64,000 nucleotides of DNA, from NCBI GenBank assembly GCA_964398185.1, contig CAYNML010000015.1:22517-86516 (forward strand), read 5' to 3'. A model generated the notes under the pieces. That model saw nothing but the letters and a program-made list of their open reading frames with translations, searched no databases and was not told where the DNA came from. The position numbers and the translations under genes were made by a program. Numbering within the stretch: the stretch's first letter is position 1; each line of letters begins with the position of its first letter. Positions 27,298 to 35,137 of the stretch are shown piece by piece. Origin of the DNA: Fen-1058 sp964398185 (GTDB lineage: Bacteria; Chloroflexota; Anaerolineae; Fen-1058).

Positions 27298-27579
27298 ATG
27301 GCCGTCGCAATGGAAACCATCGCACAGGGACTTCATCTCACTCCGGCAGAATTGGCGCAGCGCAGCTTGCTGGCCTATCTGGAGCGCGAAATGCGGGCAG
27401 TGCAGCTGGACATTGACGATCTGCACGATCGCTATCGAGTCAACACCGCCGCCGAATTGCGCGCCCAGATCGAAGCCCGTACTGTTTACAGCCATCCTGC
27501 CTGGGAAGAATACATCGAATGGCAGACGTTGGAGGCCCAACTGGCGCGTTTGCAGCGCTGGTCTGAGGAACTGCGGTGA
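27298..27579 (+). CDS. Putative antitoxin partner of a TumE-like toxin
   Basis: The protein has 93 aa from ATG 27298, after GGAGGAG. It is helical and charged (LTPAELAQRSLLAYLEREMRAVQLDIDDL), as expected of an antitoxin. Its stop overlaps the GTG start of the DUF6516 gene (GTGA). Family TumA is suggested only by this pairing. Confidence 0.65.
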   Translation: MAVAMETIAQGLHLTPAELAQRSLLAYLEREMRAVQLDIDDLHDRYRVNTAAELRAQIEARTVYSHPAWEEYIEWQTLEAQLARLQRWSEELR

Positions 27580-27959
27580 TCTACGACGACCTGGCGACTA
27601 TCGCGCTCAATGAATTTGCCGACATCGTACAGCGCGCCGAAATGATAGGCCGCCGGGCCGCCACTCCGCTCAAGCTGCGCCTCTACTTGCATGACGCAAC
27701 TTTTCTGGATGTGTGGCTGAACCCGGCGGCCACCGATTACGCTTATCACTGGGAGCAGCGTGCCAAGCGCGGCTTAATTCATCGGTTCGACAACGCCCCC
27801 GATTTTCCGCACCTCTCGACGTTTCCGCAACACTTCCATGACGGCGTAGAGAACAACGTGAAAACCAGCAACCTCTCCGCTGATCCCGCCGAAGCTCTGC
27901 GCGCCGTCCTGAATTTTGTGCGCCAGAAACTGGCCGACTACGAGCGCGGCACGCCGTAG
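27576..27959 (+). CDS. DUF6516/TumE-like toxin
   Basis: The protein has 127 aa from GTG 27576 overlapping the antitoxin stop. The core YAYHWEQR...LIHRFDNAPDFPHL and TFPQHFHDGVENNVKTS matches DUF6516, which includes the TumE toxin of a type II TA system. The gene ends 2 bases before the convergent lpdA stop, so the two messages overlap at their 3' ends. The mode of action is not deducible from sequence. Confidence 0.75.
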   Translation: MIYDDLATIALNEFADIVQRAEMIGRRAATPLKLRLYLHDATFLDVWLNPAATDYAYHWEQRAKRGLIHRFDNAPDFPHLSTFPQHFHDGVENNVKTSNLSADPAEALRAVLNFVRQKLADYERGTP

Positions 27960-27961
27960 AA

Positions 27962-29365
27962 TCACTGGTGAATCGAATGCCCTTCCACCGCCTCCGCCGC
28001 TTCCATCATCGCTTCGCTCAACGTGGGGTGCGCGTGGACCGAGCGGGCCACTTCGTGCGGCGTCAGTTCATAGTTGCGCGCCAGCACCCATTCGGGCAGC
28101 AGCTCGGTCACTTCCGGGCCGATCATGTGCACGCCCAGAATTTCGCCGTACTTCGCGTCAGAGATGATCTTCACGAAGCCATGATTCTCGCCCAGCCCCA
28201 GCGCCTTGCCGTTGGCCTGGAAGTTGAAGCGGCCCACTTTGTACTCGAGGCCGCGCTCCTTCGCCTGCTTCTCGGTGATCCCCAGCGACGCGACTTGCGG
28301 CTGGCAGTAATAGCAGCGCGGCATGCCTTCGATGTCCAGCTCCACCGTCTCCACGCCGGCGATGGTTTCCGCGGCCACAATCCCCATCGCCGATCCCACG
28401 TGCGCCAGCATCAACTTCGCATTCACGTCGCCGATCGCGTAGATGTTGGGCACGTTGGTGCGATAGCTTTTATCCACCACGATCGCGCCGCGCTCAGTCT
28501 TCACGCCCACCGCTTCCAGCCCAATGTTTTCGCTGTTCGGCGCAAACCCGATCGCGATCAGCGCTTTATCGGCCTTAAAGGTCTGGCCGCCCGCTTTCAC
28601 CTCAACGCCGTCGCCCGCCGTCGCCAGCGATTCAACTTTCGTGTTCGTCAGCAGGTTGATGCCCAGCTTCTTGAGATGCTTCTCCAGTTCCTTGCTGACC
28701 TCTTCGTCTTCCAGCGGCGCGGCGTTGGGCAGCATCTCGATGATGGTCACGTCCGTGCCGTACGATCGGAACACGTAGCCGAACTCCAGCCCGATCGGCC
28801 CCGCCCCGATAATCACGATCGACTTTGGCGGCTGCGTGATCTCCAACGCATGACGATACGTGATGATGGCCTGGCCATCGACCTCGACGCCCGGAATGCT
28901 GCGCGCCCGCGCGCCCGTGGCGATGATGATATTCTTCGACTCGATCACGCCTGTGAACGCAGTGCCCGCCACCGAGGGGGCAGTCTCGACCGCGGTGATC
29001 TCAACGTGCGTGGCATCCTGCAACTTGCCGACACCCTGATACACATCGATCTTGTTCTTCTTCATCAAGAACTGCACACCCTTCACCAGCCGGCCGGATA
29101 CATCGCGGCTGCGTTTGTGGGCCACCGCATAATCGAGTTTCAGATTCTCGAACGCGAAACCGAAGTCCTTGCCGCGCTTCAGCAGGTTGGCGATCTCGGC
29201 ATTGCGCAGCAGCGCCTTGCTGGGAATGCAGCCCCAGTTCAGGCACACGCCGCCCAGGTGTTCCTTCTCCACGATCGCAGTTTTCAGTCCCAACTGCGCG
29301 GCGCGAATAGCAGCCACATAGCCGCCCGGCCCGCCGCCGATTACAGTCACATCATAAGTGGTCAT
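27962..29365 (-). CDS. lpdA: Dihydrolipoamide dehydrogenase (E3)
   Basis: The protein has 467 aa: FAD-binding GGGPGGYVAA (10-19), redox-active Cys41 and Cys46 (CLNWGCIPSK), NAD-binding IIGAGPIGLEFG, and the C-terminal HAHPTLSEAMMEA with the catalytic His. E3 reoxidises the lipoyl group of E2 and makes NADH. It is on the same strand as E1alpha, E1beta and E2 but is parted from E2 by three TA genes. Assignment is secure. Confidence 0.97.
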   Translation of the reverse strand: MTTYDVTVIGGGPGGYVAAIRAAQLGLKTAIVEKEHLGGVCLNWGCIPSKALLRNAEIANLLKRGKDFGFAFENLKLDYAVAHKRSRDVSGRLVKGVQFLMKKNKIDVYQGVGKLQDATHVEITAVETAPSVAGTAFTGVIESKNIIIATGARARSIPGVEVDGQAIITYRHALEITQPPKSIVIIGAGPIGLEFGYVFRSYGTDVTIIEMLPNAAPLEDEEVSKELEKHLKKLGINLLTNTKVESLATAGDGVEVKAGGQTFKADKALIAIGFAPNSENIGLEAVGVKTERGAIVVDKSYRTNVPNIYAIGDVNAKLMLAHVGSAMGIVAAETIAGVETVELDIEGMPRCYYCQPQVASLGITEKQAKERGLEYKVGRFNFQANGKALGLGENHGFVKIISDAKYGEILGVHMIGPEVTELLPEWVLARNYELTPHEVARSVHAHPTLSEAMMEAAEAVEGHSIHQ

Positions 29366-29396
29366 CAGGTCTCCTGTTCAACAAATAGCCTCCCGC

Positions 29397-29582
29397 CTAC
29401 AGTGACGGAATGCCAAGGTCTTTACAAATTTTGCGTGCTAGCTTATCGACAATTTCAGCATGGCGCGGCACAGCTGAGGTCCGCCGATTTGCGGGATTCC
29501 AATAGATTGAATGACGTGATCCTTCTCGAAACAACACACAGCCCTGTTCTTGCAGATGCTTGATCAGCGCGTGGCGCTTCAT
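29397..29582 (-). CDS. hicA: HicA-family mRNA interferase toxin
   Basis: The protein has 61 aa. MKRHALIKHLQEQGCVLFRE and GSRHSIYWNP with catalytic His24 are typical of HicA. HicA cleaves mRNA by its double-stranded RNA-binding-like fold. It lies 6 bases after the HicB-like domain at 29589-29810, giving the known order antitoxin then toxin. Confidence 0.88.
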   Translation of the reverse strand: MKRHALIKHLQEQGCVLFREGSRHSIYWNPANRRTSAVPRHAEIVDKLARKICKDLGIPSL

Positions 29583-29588
29583 AGCTAA

Positions 29589-30158
29589 TCAGACGGACAC
29601 CAGAATATCTTCTCGCACAAAGGTCTTGCCTTCGACTTCGCGCCGCGTCAACTCACGATTCGCTTCCAGCACTAGCTGGATCGCTTCTTTCAAGTTCTCC
29701 CGCGCTTCCGGTAAAGTCGCGCCCTGCGTGTTCGCGCCGGGCAATTCCTCGACGTAACCAATCCACCATTCGCCTTCTTGCTCAAAGACAGCGGTAAATT
29801 TGTTTTCCATTGTTGTCGTGCTCCCGTTGCGGTCGCGTTCAACTTCATAGACGGGCGCTTCGTCCGCCTCGCGCAAGCGCTTGCCCAATCCCAGCTGTTC
29901 ATACAGGTCAGGAGGCTTTGGCCCGACGTAGAGCAGGTTGACGAGTTGTTCCTCTTCCAGCACGCGCCAGATCAAACGATGGTTACGCGGCGGCCACATG
30001 CGCCAATAGCCGGGATGATCTTCCAGCTCTTTAGCTGCGTCTGGACGTGGCTGGCGAGTCAAATCATGAATGACCTGCCGCGCCTGTGCCCGAACATCGC
30101 CCGGCAATGAGTCCAGCATGTGCATGAAGCGGCGGTTATACCACAGGCGGTAAGTCAC
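29589..30158 (-). CDS. RelE/ParE-like toxin fused in frame to a HicB-like antitoxin
   Basis: The open frame has 189 aa from GTG 30158, whose G overlaps the upstream TAG. Residues 1-92 are RelE-superfamily (VTYRLWYNRRFMHMLDSLPG, DHPGYWRMW, HRLIWRVLEEE, LYVGPKPPDLYEQLGL). Residues 117-189 are HicB-like (MENKFTAVFEQEGEWWIGYVEELPGANTQGATLPEARENLKEAI split over 117-160). A 25-residue linker joins them with no stop codon. An internal ATG at 29810 with GGGAG 10 bases upstream could start HicB alone. So the gene links the toxin of one TA pair with the antitoxin of the next. Both a true fusion and dual starts are possible. Confidence 0.75.
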   Translation of the reverse strand: MTYRLWYNRRFMHMLDSLPGDVRAQARQVIHDLTRQPRPDAAKELEDHPGYWRMWPPRNHRLIWRVLEEEQLVNLLYVGPKPPDLYEQLGLGKRLREADEAPVYEVERDRNGSTTTMENKFTAVFEQEGEWWIGYVEELPGANTQGATLPEARENLKEAIQLVLEANRELTRREVEGKTFVREDILVSV

Positions 30159-30388
30159 TATTCGCGCGGCGCGGTAGCCGCCTCCCATTCTTCTGCTGTG
30201 GCAATGATCACGTCTTCTGGGTGGGCGCGTTGATACGCTTCCGCAATTTTAATCTGTTCGCTCAAGAAATCTTCTTCCGACTGGCGCTCGCGCAGAAACA
30301 TGACGAAATCGAGCACCTCGCGCGCCAGCTTCTCCGGCAGTTGGGCAATCTCGAACTGGATCAATTCTTGAGCCGTCATCGACTTCAT
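30158..30388 (-). CDS. Putative antitoxin (DUF2281-like)
   Basis: The protein has 76 aa from ATG 30388 after GGGAGGT. MTAQELIQFEIAQLPEKLAREVLDFVMFLRERQ resembles DUF2281 antitoxins; the acidic C-terminus (HPEDVIIATAEEWEAA) is common in antitoxins. TAGTG overlap with the RelE-like gene supports a TA pair. It starts 46 bases after the E2 stop. Confidence 0.65.
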   Translation of the reverse strand: MKSMTAQELIQFEIAQLPEKLAREVLDFVMFLRERQSEEDFLSEQIKIAEAYQRAHPEDVIIATAEEWEAATAPRE

Positions 30389-30433
30389 CACGCACCTCCC
30401 ACACCAATTATACTGCGCGCCCGCCGGAAACAC

Positions 30434-31711
30434 TTACCCCCACGTCTCCAACCGCTGCTTGATGGCCGCCACAAAATTATCAGCGCTGTTGCCATCGAGG
30501 ATGCGGTGATCGAACGTGAGGCCCAGATAGACCATCGGCCGGATGGCGATCGCGTCGACGTCGTTCTGCGTCACGACGACGACGCGCTTCTGAATCTGGC
30601 CGACGCCAAGGATACCACATTGCGGCTGGTTGATGATGGGTGTGGCAAACAGACTGCCGCTAGTGCCGTGATTGGTGATCGTGAACGTTCCCCCTTGCAC
30701 TTCATCGGGCTTGAGCTGCTTGCGCCGCGCTCGATCGGCCAGATCGTTCACGCTGCGCGCCAGTCCCAACAGGTTGAGCGAATCGGCGTTCTTGATCACC
30801 GGCACGATCAAGCCATCCGCACCCAACGACACGGCGACACCCAGATTCACCGTGCGGTGCAGCACGATGCCGCTCTCGCTCCACGACGAATTCACCAACG
30901 GATACTGCTTCAGCGCGGCGATGGTCGCCATGGCAAAGTACGGCGTGAACGTCAGATTCGCGCCATCGCGTTCGAACGCGGCTTTGTTGGCAGTGCGATG
31001 CGCCACCACTTTCGACAAATCGACTTCGAACACGGTGGTCACGTGCGGACTGGTGCGCTTGGACATCACCATATGATCGGCAATGGCTTTGCGCATGTTG
31101 TTGAGCGGCACGACGTCGCCATTCACAGCCGCCGGGGCCGCCGCCGGAACGATCGGGGCAACGGCGGCCGCAGCCGGTTTGCTAAAGAGTTCTTCCGTGG
31201 GGCGGAAGAGTTCGCCTAATCCCGGCTGCTCCCAGGCTTCCAGTTTTTCTGCGGGCGCACCCGCCTGCTTTTCGACGTAGGCCAGAATATCTTTCTTCGT
31301 GACCCGCCCGCCTTCGCCTGTGCCGTGAATCAACGCCACGTTGACGTTGTGCTCAGCAGCGATGCGCGCCACCACCGGCGAGATGCGTGCGCTTGATCCG
31401 TTGCCGCGCGGCTCAACGTTAGATGCGGCTGGCACGCGTTCGGTTACAGGGGCCGGCTCGTCGATCGCTTCATTGGGCGCTCCAATCAACGCAATCACCG
31501 TCCCGGCCTTCACTACATCGCCTTCATTGGCGTACAATTTCAACAGCGTGCCTTCGCCCGCCGCCGTGACTTCCGTCGTGACCTTGTCGGTTTCCACTTC
31601 CAGGATCGGCTCGTACAACTTCACCGGCTCGCCAACCTGCTTCAACCAGCGGCTGATCTTACCCTCGACGACGCTTTCCCCCAGTTGGGGCATGATGACG
31701 TTAGTCCCCAT
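30434..31711 (-). CDS. 2-oxoacid dehydrogenase E2 (dihydrolipoyl acyltransferase)
   Basis: The protein has 425 aa from ATG 31711; an earlier TTG is less likely. The N-terminal lipoyl domain has Lys43 in ETDKVTTEV; the peripheral-subunit-binding domain is at about 105-142 (RISPVVARIAAEHNV, GGRVTKKDILAYV); the acyltransferase domain covers 200-425 with the active-site FDHRILDG. Ala/Pro linkers lie between. E2 takes the acyl group from E1 and transfers it to CoA. Whether pyruvate or branched-chain oxoacids are used is not clear from sequence. It lies between E1beta and a group of TA genes. Confidence 0.93.
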   Translation of the reverse strand: MGTNVIMPQLGESVVEGKISRWLKQVGEPVKLYEPILEVETDKVTTEVTAAGEGTLLKLYANEGDVVKAGTVIALIGAPNEAIDEPAPVTERVPAASNVEPRGNGSSARISPVVARIAAEHNVNVALIHGTGEGGRVTKKDILAYVEKQAGAPAEKLEAWEQPGLGELFRPTEELFSKPAAAAVAPIVPAAAPAAVNGDVVPLNNMRKAIADHMVMSKRTSPHVTTVFEVDLSKVVAHRTANKAAFERDGANLTFTPYFAMATIAALKQYPLVNSSWSESGIVLHRTVNLGVAVSLGADGLIVPVIKNADSLNLLGLARSVNDLADRARRKQLKPDEVQGGTFTITNHGTSGSLFATPIINQPQCGILGVGQIQKRVVVVTQNDVDAIAIRPMVYLGLTFDHRILDGNSADNFVAAIKQRLETWG

Positions 31712-31731
31712 TGCCAATCTCCCCTCTAGCC

Positions 31732-31793
31732 ACGTAAAGCGTAACGAGTAAAACGTAACAACCGCCCTTACGTTTCACTTTTTACGCTTCACG
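31732..31793. repeat. Heptamer-like palindromic array after E1beta
   Basis: The stretch is built of GTAAAGC, GTAACGA and GTAAAAC units followed by inverted TTACGTT, TCACTTT and TTACGCT units around a short centre. It starts 2 bases after the E1beta stop codon (31796-31798, minus strand). Confidence 0.75.
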
Positions 31794-31795
31794 GT

Positions 31796-32779
31796 TTAGT
31801 AGCGCGCCAACTTCCTCATCGCGTCCGCAATCTTCTGCGGATTCGGCATGAACCAGTCTTGCAGCGGATGGCTGTACGGCACAGCGGGCACATCTGGCCC
31901 GGCCACACGCCTGATGGGCGCGTCCATGTAATTGAAACCTTCTTCGGCCAGAATCGCCGCGATCTCTGCGCCGTATCCCAAGAACCGATTGTCCTCATAC
32001 ACGATGAGAGCCTTGCCCGTTTTCTTGAACGAGTTGAGCACGGTCTCTTTGTCAAGCGGATTCAGTGTACGCAGATCGATCAGTTCCACGTCGATGCCTT
32101 CCCGCGCGACTTCTTCGGCGGCTTGCTGGCAGTAGTAGTGCATCATGCCATAGGCATACACGCTGAGGTCCGAGCCGGGCCGCGTGATCTTGGCCTCCCC
32201 GATCGGAATGGTGTACTCCCCGTCGGGCACCTCGCCCTTGATCAGGCGATAGCCCTTCTTCGGTTCGAGGAACAACACCGGGTTGTTGTCGCGCACCGCA
32301 CTCTTAAGCAAACCCTTGGCATCATATGGATTAGACGGGATGACGACCTTCAAGCCCGGCACGTGCGCGAACGTCGCCTCGATCGATTGCGAGTGGTACA
32401 GTCCGCCGCCGATGCCGCCGCCGTAGGGTGTGCGAATCACCAGCGGAACCGTGAACGTGCCGCCGGTGCGATAGTACATGCGCGCTGCTTCGTTGACGAT
32501 CTGGTTGTAGGCCGGCTGAATGAAATCGGCGAATTGGATCTCGCAGATGGGGCGCATCCCATTCATGGCCGCGCCGATACCCACCGCCACGATCGATAGC
32601 TCGGCCAATGGCGAATCGATCACGCGCGTGGAGCCATACTTCGCATGCAGCCCCAACGTGGCGCGGAACACACCGCCGCGCGGGCCAACATCTTCGCCGG
32701 TGATGAACACACGATCATCGCGGGCGAGTTCTTCGTCCATCGCTTCGCGGATGCCTTCGATTAAAGTCTTCTCAGCCAT
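31796..32779 (-). CDS. 2-oxoacid dehydrogenase E1 beta subunit
   Basis: The protein has 327 aa. TGEDVGPRGGVFRAT, EIQFADFIQPAYNQIVNEAA and RTPYGGGIGGGLYHSQS are the conserved E1beta (transketolase pyrimidine-binding) parts, and the C-terminal domain holds ELIDLRTLNPLD. With E1alpha it binds thiamine diphosphate, decarboxylates the oxoacid and acylates lipoyl-E2. The spaced arrangement (about 80-100 bases between genes, each gap filled with a repeat array) is unusual for a tight operon. Confidence 0.95.
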   Translation of the reverse strand: MAEKTLIEGIREAMDEELARDDRVFITGEDVGPRGGVFRATLGLHAKYGSTRVIDSPLAELSIVAVGIGAAMNGMRPICEIQFADFIQPAYNQIVNEAARMYYRTGGTFTVPLVIRTPYGGGIGGGLYHSQSIEATFAHVPGLKVVIPSNPYDAKGLLKSAVRDNNPVLFLEPKKGYRLIKGEVPDGEYTIPIGEAKITRPGSDLSVYAYGMMHYYCQQAAEEVAREGIDVELIDLRTLNPLDKETVLNSFKKTGKALIVYEDNRFLGYGAEIAAILAEEGFNYMDAPIRRVAGPDVPAVPYSHPLQDWFMPNPQKIADAMRKLARY

Positions 32780-32813
32780 GAATTTTCGTCTCCCTCGAAT
32801 CGAAAACGCAAAG

Positions 32814-32885
32814 GTAACGAGTAATGAGTAACGAGTAACGAGTAAATGGCCGATTACTCATTACTCATTACTCGTTACTTGTTAC
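32814..32885. repeat. Perfect 7-nt periodic palindromic array at the E1alpha stop
   Basis: Units GTAACGA, GTAATGA, GTAACGA, GTAACGA run at 32814-32841; after a centre (32842-32853) come the inverted units TTACTCA, TTACTCA, TTACTCG, TTACTTG, TTAC at 32854-32885. The whole can form a hairpin of about 30 bp. The E1alpha stop codon (32882-32884 on the minus strand) is part of the last unit. Confidence 0.92.
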
Positions 32886-33889
32886 GGCGCAAACACCGGC
32901 CCGGCTGCCCATTCCACATTCGGATACGGCGCGGCCTCGGCGGCTTGATGCGCGTGGTTCACTTCGTCGACGATCTGCTCATCCAGTTCGCGATCGTGCT
33001 GCTGCGAGAGGATGCCCGCATCCATCAAACGACCGCGAAATTTGGGAAGTGGATCGCTGATCTTCAGCGCAGCCTTGTCTTCTTTCGATCGATACGTGGA
33101 GTCATCGTCATCGGAGGAATGCGGCGTCAGGCGCACCACGCGCACTTCCAGCAGCGTCGCGCCGCCGCCCGATCGGGCGATGTCGATCGCTTCGCGCGCG
33201 GCGTGATACGCGGCAATCGGATCGAGGCCATCGGCGGTGATCCCGCGCACGCCGTAAGCCAATGACCGATCGGACACGCGCGCGATCGCCATCTGCTTGT
33301 CCATCGGCACGGAGATGGCGTACTCGTTGTTCTCGACCACGACAATGAGGGGCAGTTTGTGGACGCCGGCCCACGTGAGGGCTTCGTGGAAATCGCCCTG
33401 ATTCGTGGACCCTTCGCCGAGACAGGTCACCGCCACCCGATCGCCGCCGCGCAGTTTCTCGGCCAGCGCCACGCCGGCAGCTTGCGGCACTTGCGTGGCC
33501 ACGGGACTGGAAACGCTGTAGATGTTCTTTGATCGCAGCGAATAATGCTCGGGCATCTGCCGCCCGCCGGAACTGGGATCGCCCTGCTTGCCAAAGACGC
33601 CCAGCATCACGTCGAGGGGTGTCATGCCGCAGGCCAGCACCATCGCCATGTCGCGGTAGTACGGCAGGAAATGATCTTCGCCGCGCCGCATGGCAAAGGC
33701 GATGCCCACCTGCGCGGCTTCGTGTCCCATGCCGGAAATGTGAAAGGCGATCTTGCCCTGCCGGTGCAAAATCCAGCAGCGCTCGTCCAGACGACGGGCG
33801 CGCAGCATGGCAGCGTACATGTCCAGCAAGAGATCGGCGGGCAAACCATCGAGGGTTGCAGTCGCAGATTCGACAGCCGTCATGACCAT
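32882..33889 (-). CDS. 2-oxoacid dehydrogenase E1 alpha subunit
   Basis: The protein has 335 aa from ATG 33889, 5 bases after GGGAGG. HRQGKIAFHISGMGHEA near 45, the thiamine diphosphate motif GEGSTNQGDFHEAL...ENNEYAIS (about 165-200) and HSSDDDDSTYR with the phosphorylation-loop-like serines are typical. The first of the four dehydrogenase genes in reading order on the minus strand. Upstream lies a large hairpin (33992-34049). Confidence 0.95.
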   Translation of the reverse strand: MVMTAVESATATLDGLPADLLLDMYAAMLRARRLDERCWILHRQGKIAFHISGMGHEAAQVGIAFAMRRGEDHFLPYYRDMAMVLACGMTPLDVMLGVFGKQGDPSSGGRQMPEHYSLRSKNIYSVSSPVATQVPQAAGVALAEKLRGGDRVAVTCLGEGSTNQGDFHEALTWAGVHKLPLIVVVENNEYAISVPMDKQMAIARVSDRSLAYGVRGITADGLDPIAAYHAAREAIDIARSGGGATLLEVRVVRLTPHSSDDDDSTYRSKEDKAALKISDPLPKFRGRLMDAGILSQQHDRELDEQIVDEVNHAHQAAEAAPYPNVEWAAGPVFAP

Positions 33890-33991
33890 CGGTTCCTCCC
33901 TTGGGTTGTAGGTTGTGGGGTCACACGTCAAGCACGGGCCAGGTACTCAACGTTAGGCTAAATGGCGCGAAACTCAGAGTGCGTTGTAAGA

Positions 33992-34049
33992 CGCTCCCCA
34001 ACCGCGTCCTCGCGGTTTGCCCCGACCGCGAGGACGCAGTCGGGGAGCG
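33992..34049. repeat. 25-bp stem hairpin upstream of E1alpha
   Basis: Arms 33992-34016 and 34025-34049 pair over 25 positions with 2 mismatches around an 8-base loop. It has no T-tract on either side. It lies between the lone hicB-like gene and the E1alpha start. No gene is seen in 33890-34062; the hairpin is its main content. Confidence 0.8.
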
Positions 34050-34062
34050 GGTTCTCAAGACA

Positions 34063-34263
34063 TCAGATCGATGAATTCTTCCATGCTCGAACCGGTACAG
34101 GCAGATTGTCTTCGCGCAAAGCGGCGATGTAGCCATCGATCGCTTCACGGATGTTCCTGACCGCTTCTTCGCGTGTTGTCCCCTGGCTGATGCAGCCCGC
34201 CAAACTGGGGCATTCCGCTACCCAATAACCATCCTCGCCAGGATACACAATCACCTGTCGCAT
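34063..34263 (-). CDS. hicB: HicB-like antitoxin without an adjacent HicA
   Basis: The protein has 66 aa from ATG 34263 after GAGGAGG. VIVYPGEDGYWVAECPSLAG, SQGTTREEAVRNIREAIDGY is the HicB/UPF0150 partial RNase H fold. Many such proteins are followed by hicA, but here the next 150 bases hold only a hairpin. The C-terminus (RAWKNSSI) departs from the family, suggesting loss of the downstream toxin. Confidence 0.8.
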   Translation of the reverse strand: MRQVIVYPGEDGYWVAECPSLAGCISQGTTREEAVRNIREAIDGYIAALREDNLPVPVRAWKNSSI

Positions 34264-34325
34264 GGCGCCTGCCTCCTCACCGTTTCTTCAGGCCAGAGTA
34301 TACCGCACATTGTACGGCAGCGCGA

Positions 34326-34356
34326 TACACGTTTACATTTTACGCTTCATGTTTTA
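34326..34356. repeat. Heptamer-like array at the DUF4126 stop
   Basis: ACACGTTTACATTTTACGCT and then TCATGTTTTACTC run across the stop codon (34347-34349) of the DUF4126 gene; same style as the arrays at 31732 and 32814 but single-armed and more degenerate. Confidence 0.5.
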
Positions 34357-34943
34357 CTCTCCGCCTTGCGCGCCGATCGAATCGCTCTGAATTTCGGGAT
34401 GACGATGCGCAGCAGCAGTAACACCACGATCAAGATGAGGATGCCCATGATCACGGGGATGACGATGGTCGTGATGGTAACCATCAACGCGCCGAGCGCT
34501 TCCACGAGCGCCAAGATCGGACTCGCCACCCCACCGGTCGATCCAGCTGCCACCGCGCGCGTCACCACCGTCGCACCTTGCACCGTCAGCGCCACACCGC
34601 CGCCCGCGATGATGGCCAGCGCCCAGCGCGCGATCGGGTGCATATCGGTTAACACCGCGGCCATCATGATCACGCCCGCGATGGTCGCGGCGGGTGTGGC
34701 GATGCTATCGAGCGCGTTACTGACCCACGGGACGAGGAACCCCAACAGTTCGATCAGCGTAGCCACCGCAAACACCAGCGCCGCCACCGGCGTGCCCATC
34801 CATTCAAAGCCCGGCGCCAGTTGAATGACGCCCGCCATCGAGGCGAGGCTCACCAGCAGCATCGGCACAAAGACGCGAAAGCCCACCGCCGCGCTGAGAC
34901 CGATGCCCAACAAAAAACTTGCAAGCATTTCTGCCATAGCCAT
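34347..34943 (-). CDS. DUF4126 membrane protein
   Basis: The protein has 198 aa with four to five hydrophobic helices, Gly/Ala-rich (LGIGLSAAVGFRVFVPMLLVSL, split at 11-33; the GFRVF part is typical of DUF4126). It ends with a basic tail (RIVIPKFRAIRSARKAESKT). Function of the family is unknown. A second ATG at 34937 is possible. Standing alone between repeats. Confidence 0.82.
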   Translation of the reverse strand: MAMAEMLASFLLGIGLSAAVGFRVFVPMLLVSLASMAGVIQLAPGFEWMGTPVAALVFAVATLIELLGFLVPWVSNALDSIATPAATIAGVIMMAAVLTDMHPIARWALAIIAGGGVALTVQGATVVTRAVAAGSTGGVASPILALVEALGALMVTITTIVIPVIMGILILIVVLLLLRIVIPKFRAIRSARKAESKT

Positions 34944-35015
34944 TCTCGTGGTTCAGGTTAATTGTGCGGCGATTGGAAAGCACACCTGACGAACGTGCCG
35001 CTGATCACCCACCTG

Positions 35016-35130
35016 CGTGGGCGAGTTCAACCAACTCCCGTCGGCGCAGGCCGACGGTCGGCTTCAGCCCACCAGGCGCGAATTGCCCATGTCCGCCGCA
35101 ACGCGGCGGTGGGCCGCTGGGCGCATTCGC
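35016..35130. repeat. Cluster of hairpins in the intergenic region
   Basis: CGTCGGC-GCAG-GCCGACG near 35038-35056 and GCCCA...CCGCCG/CGGCGG-TGGGC near 35085-35115 form stems, with GGCGCGAAT and GCATTCGCC-like arms outside. The interval 34944-35137 has no gene and holds mainly these stems. Confidence 0.5.
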
Positions 35131-35137
35131 CAGCCCC

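Noticed and set aside
32814..32885. Heptamer arrays as a CRISPR array
   Set aside because: Units are 7 bases with no spacers, they are inverted in the second half, and no cas genes are present.
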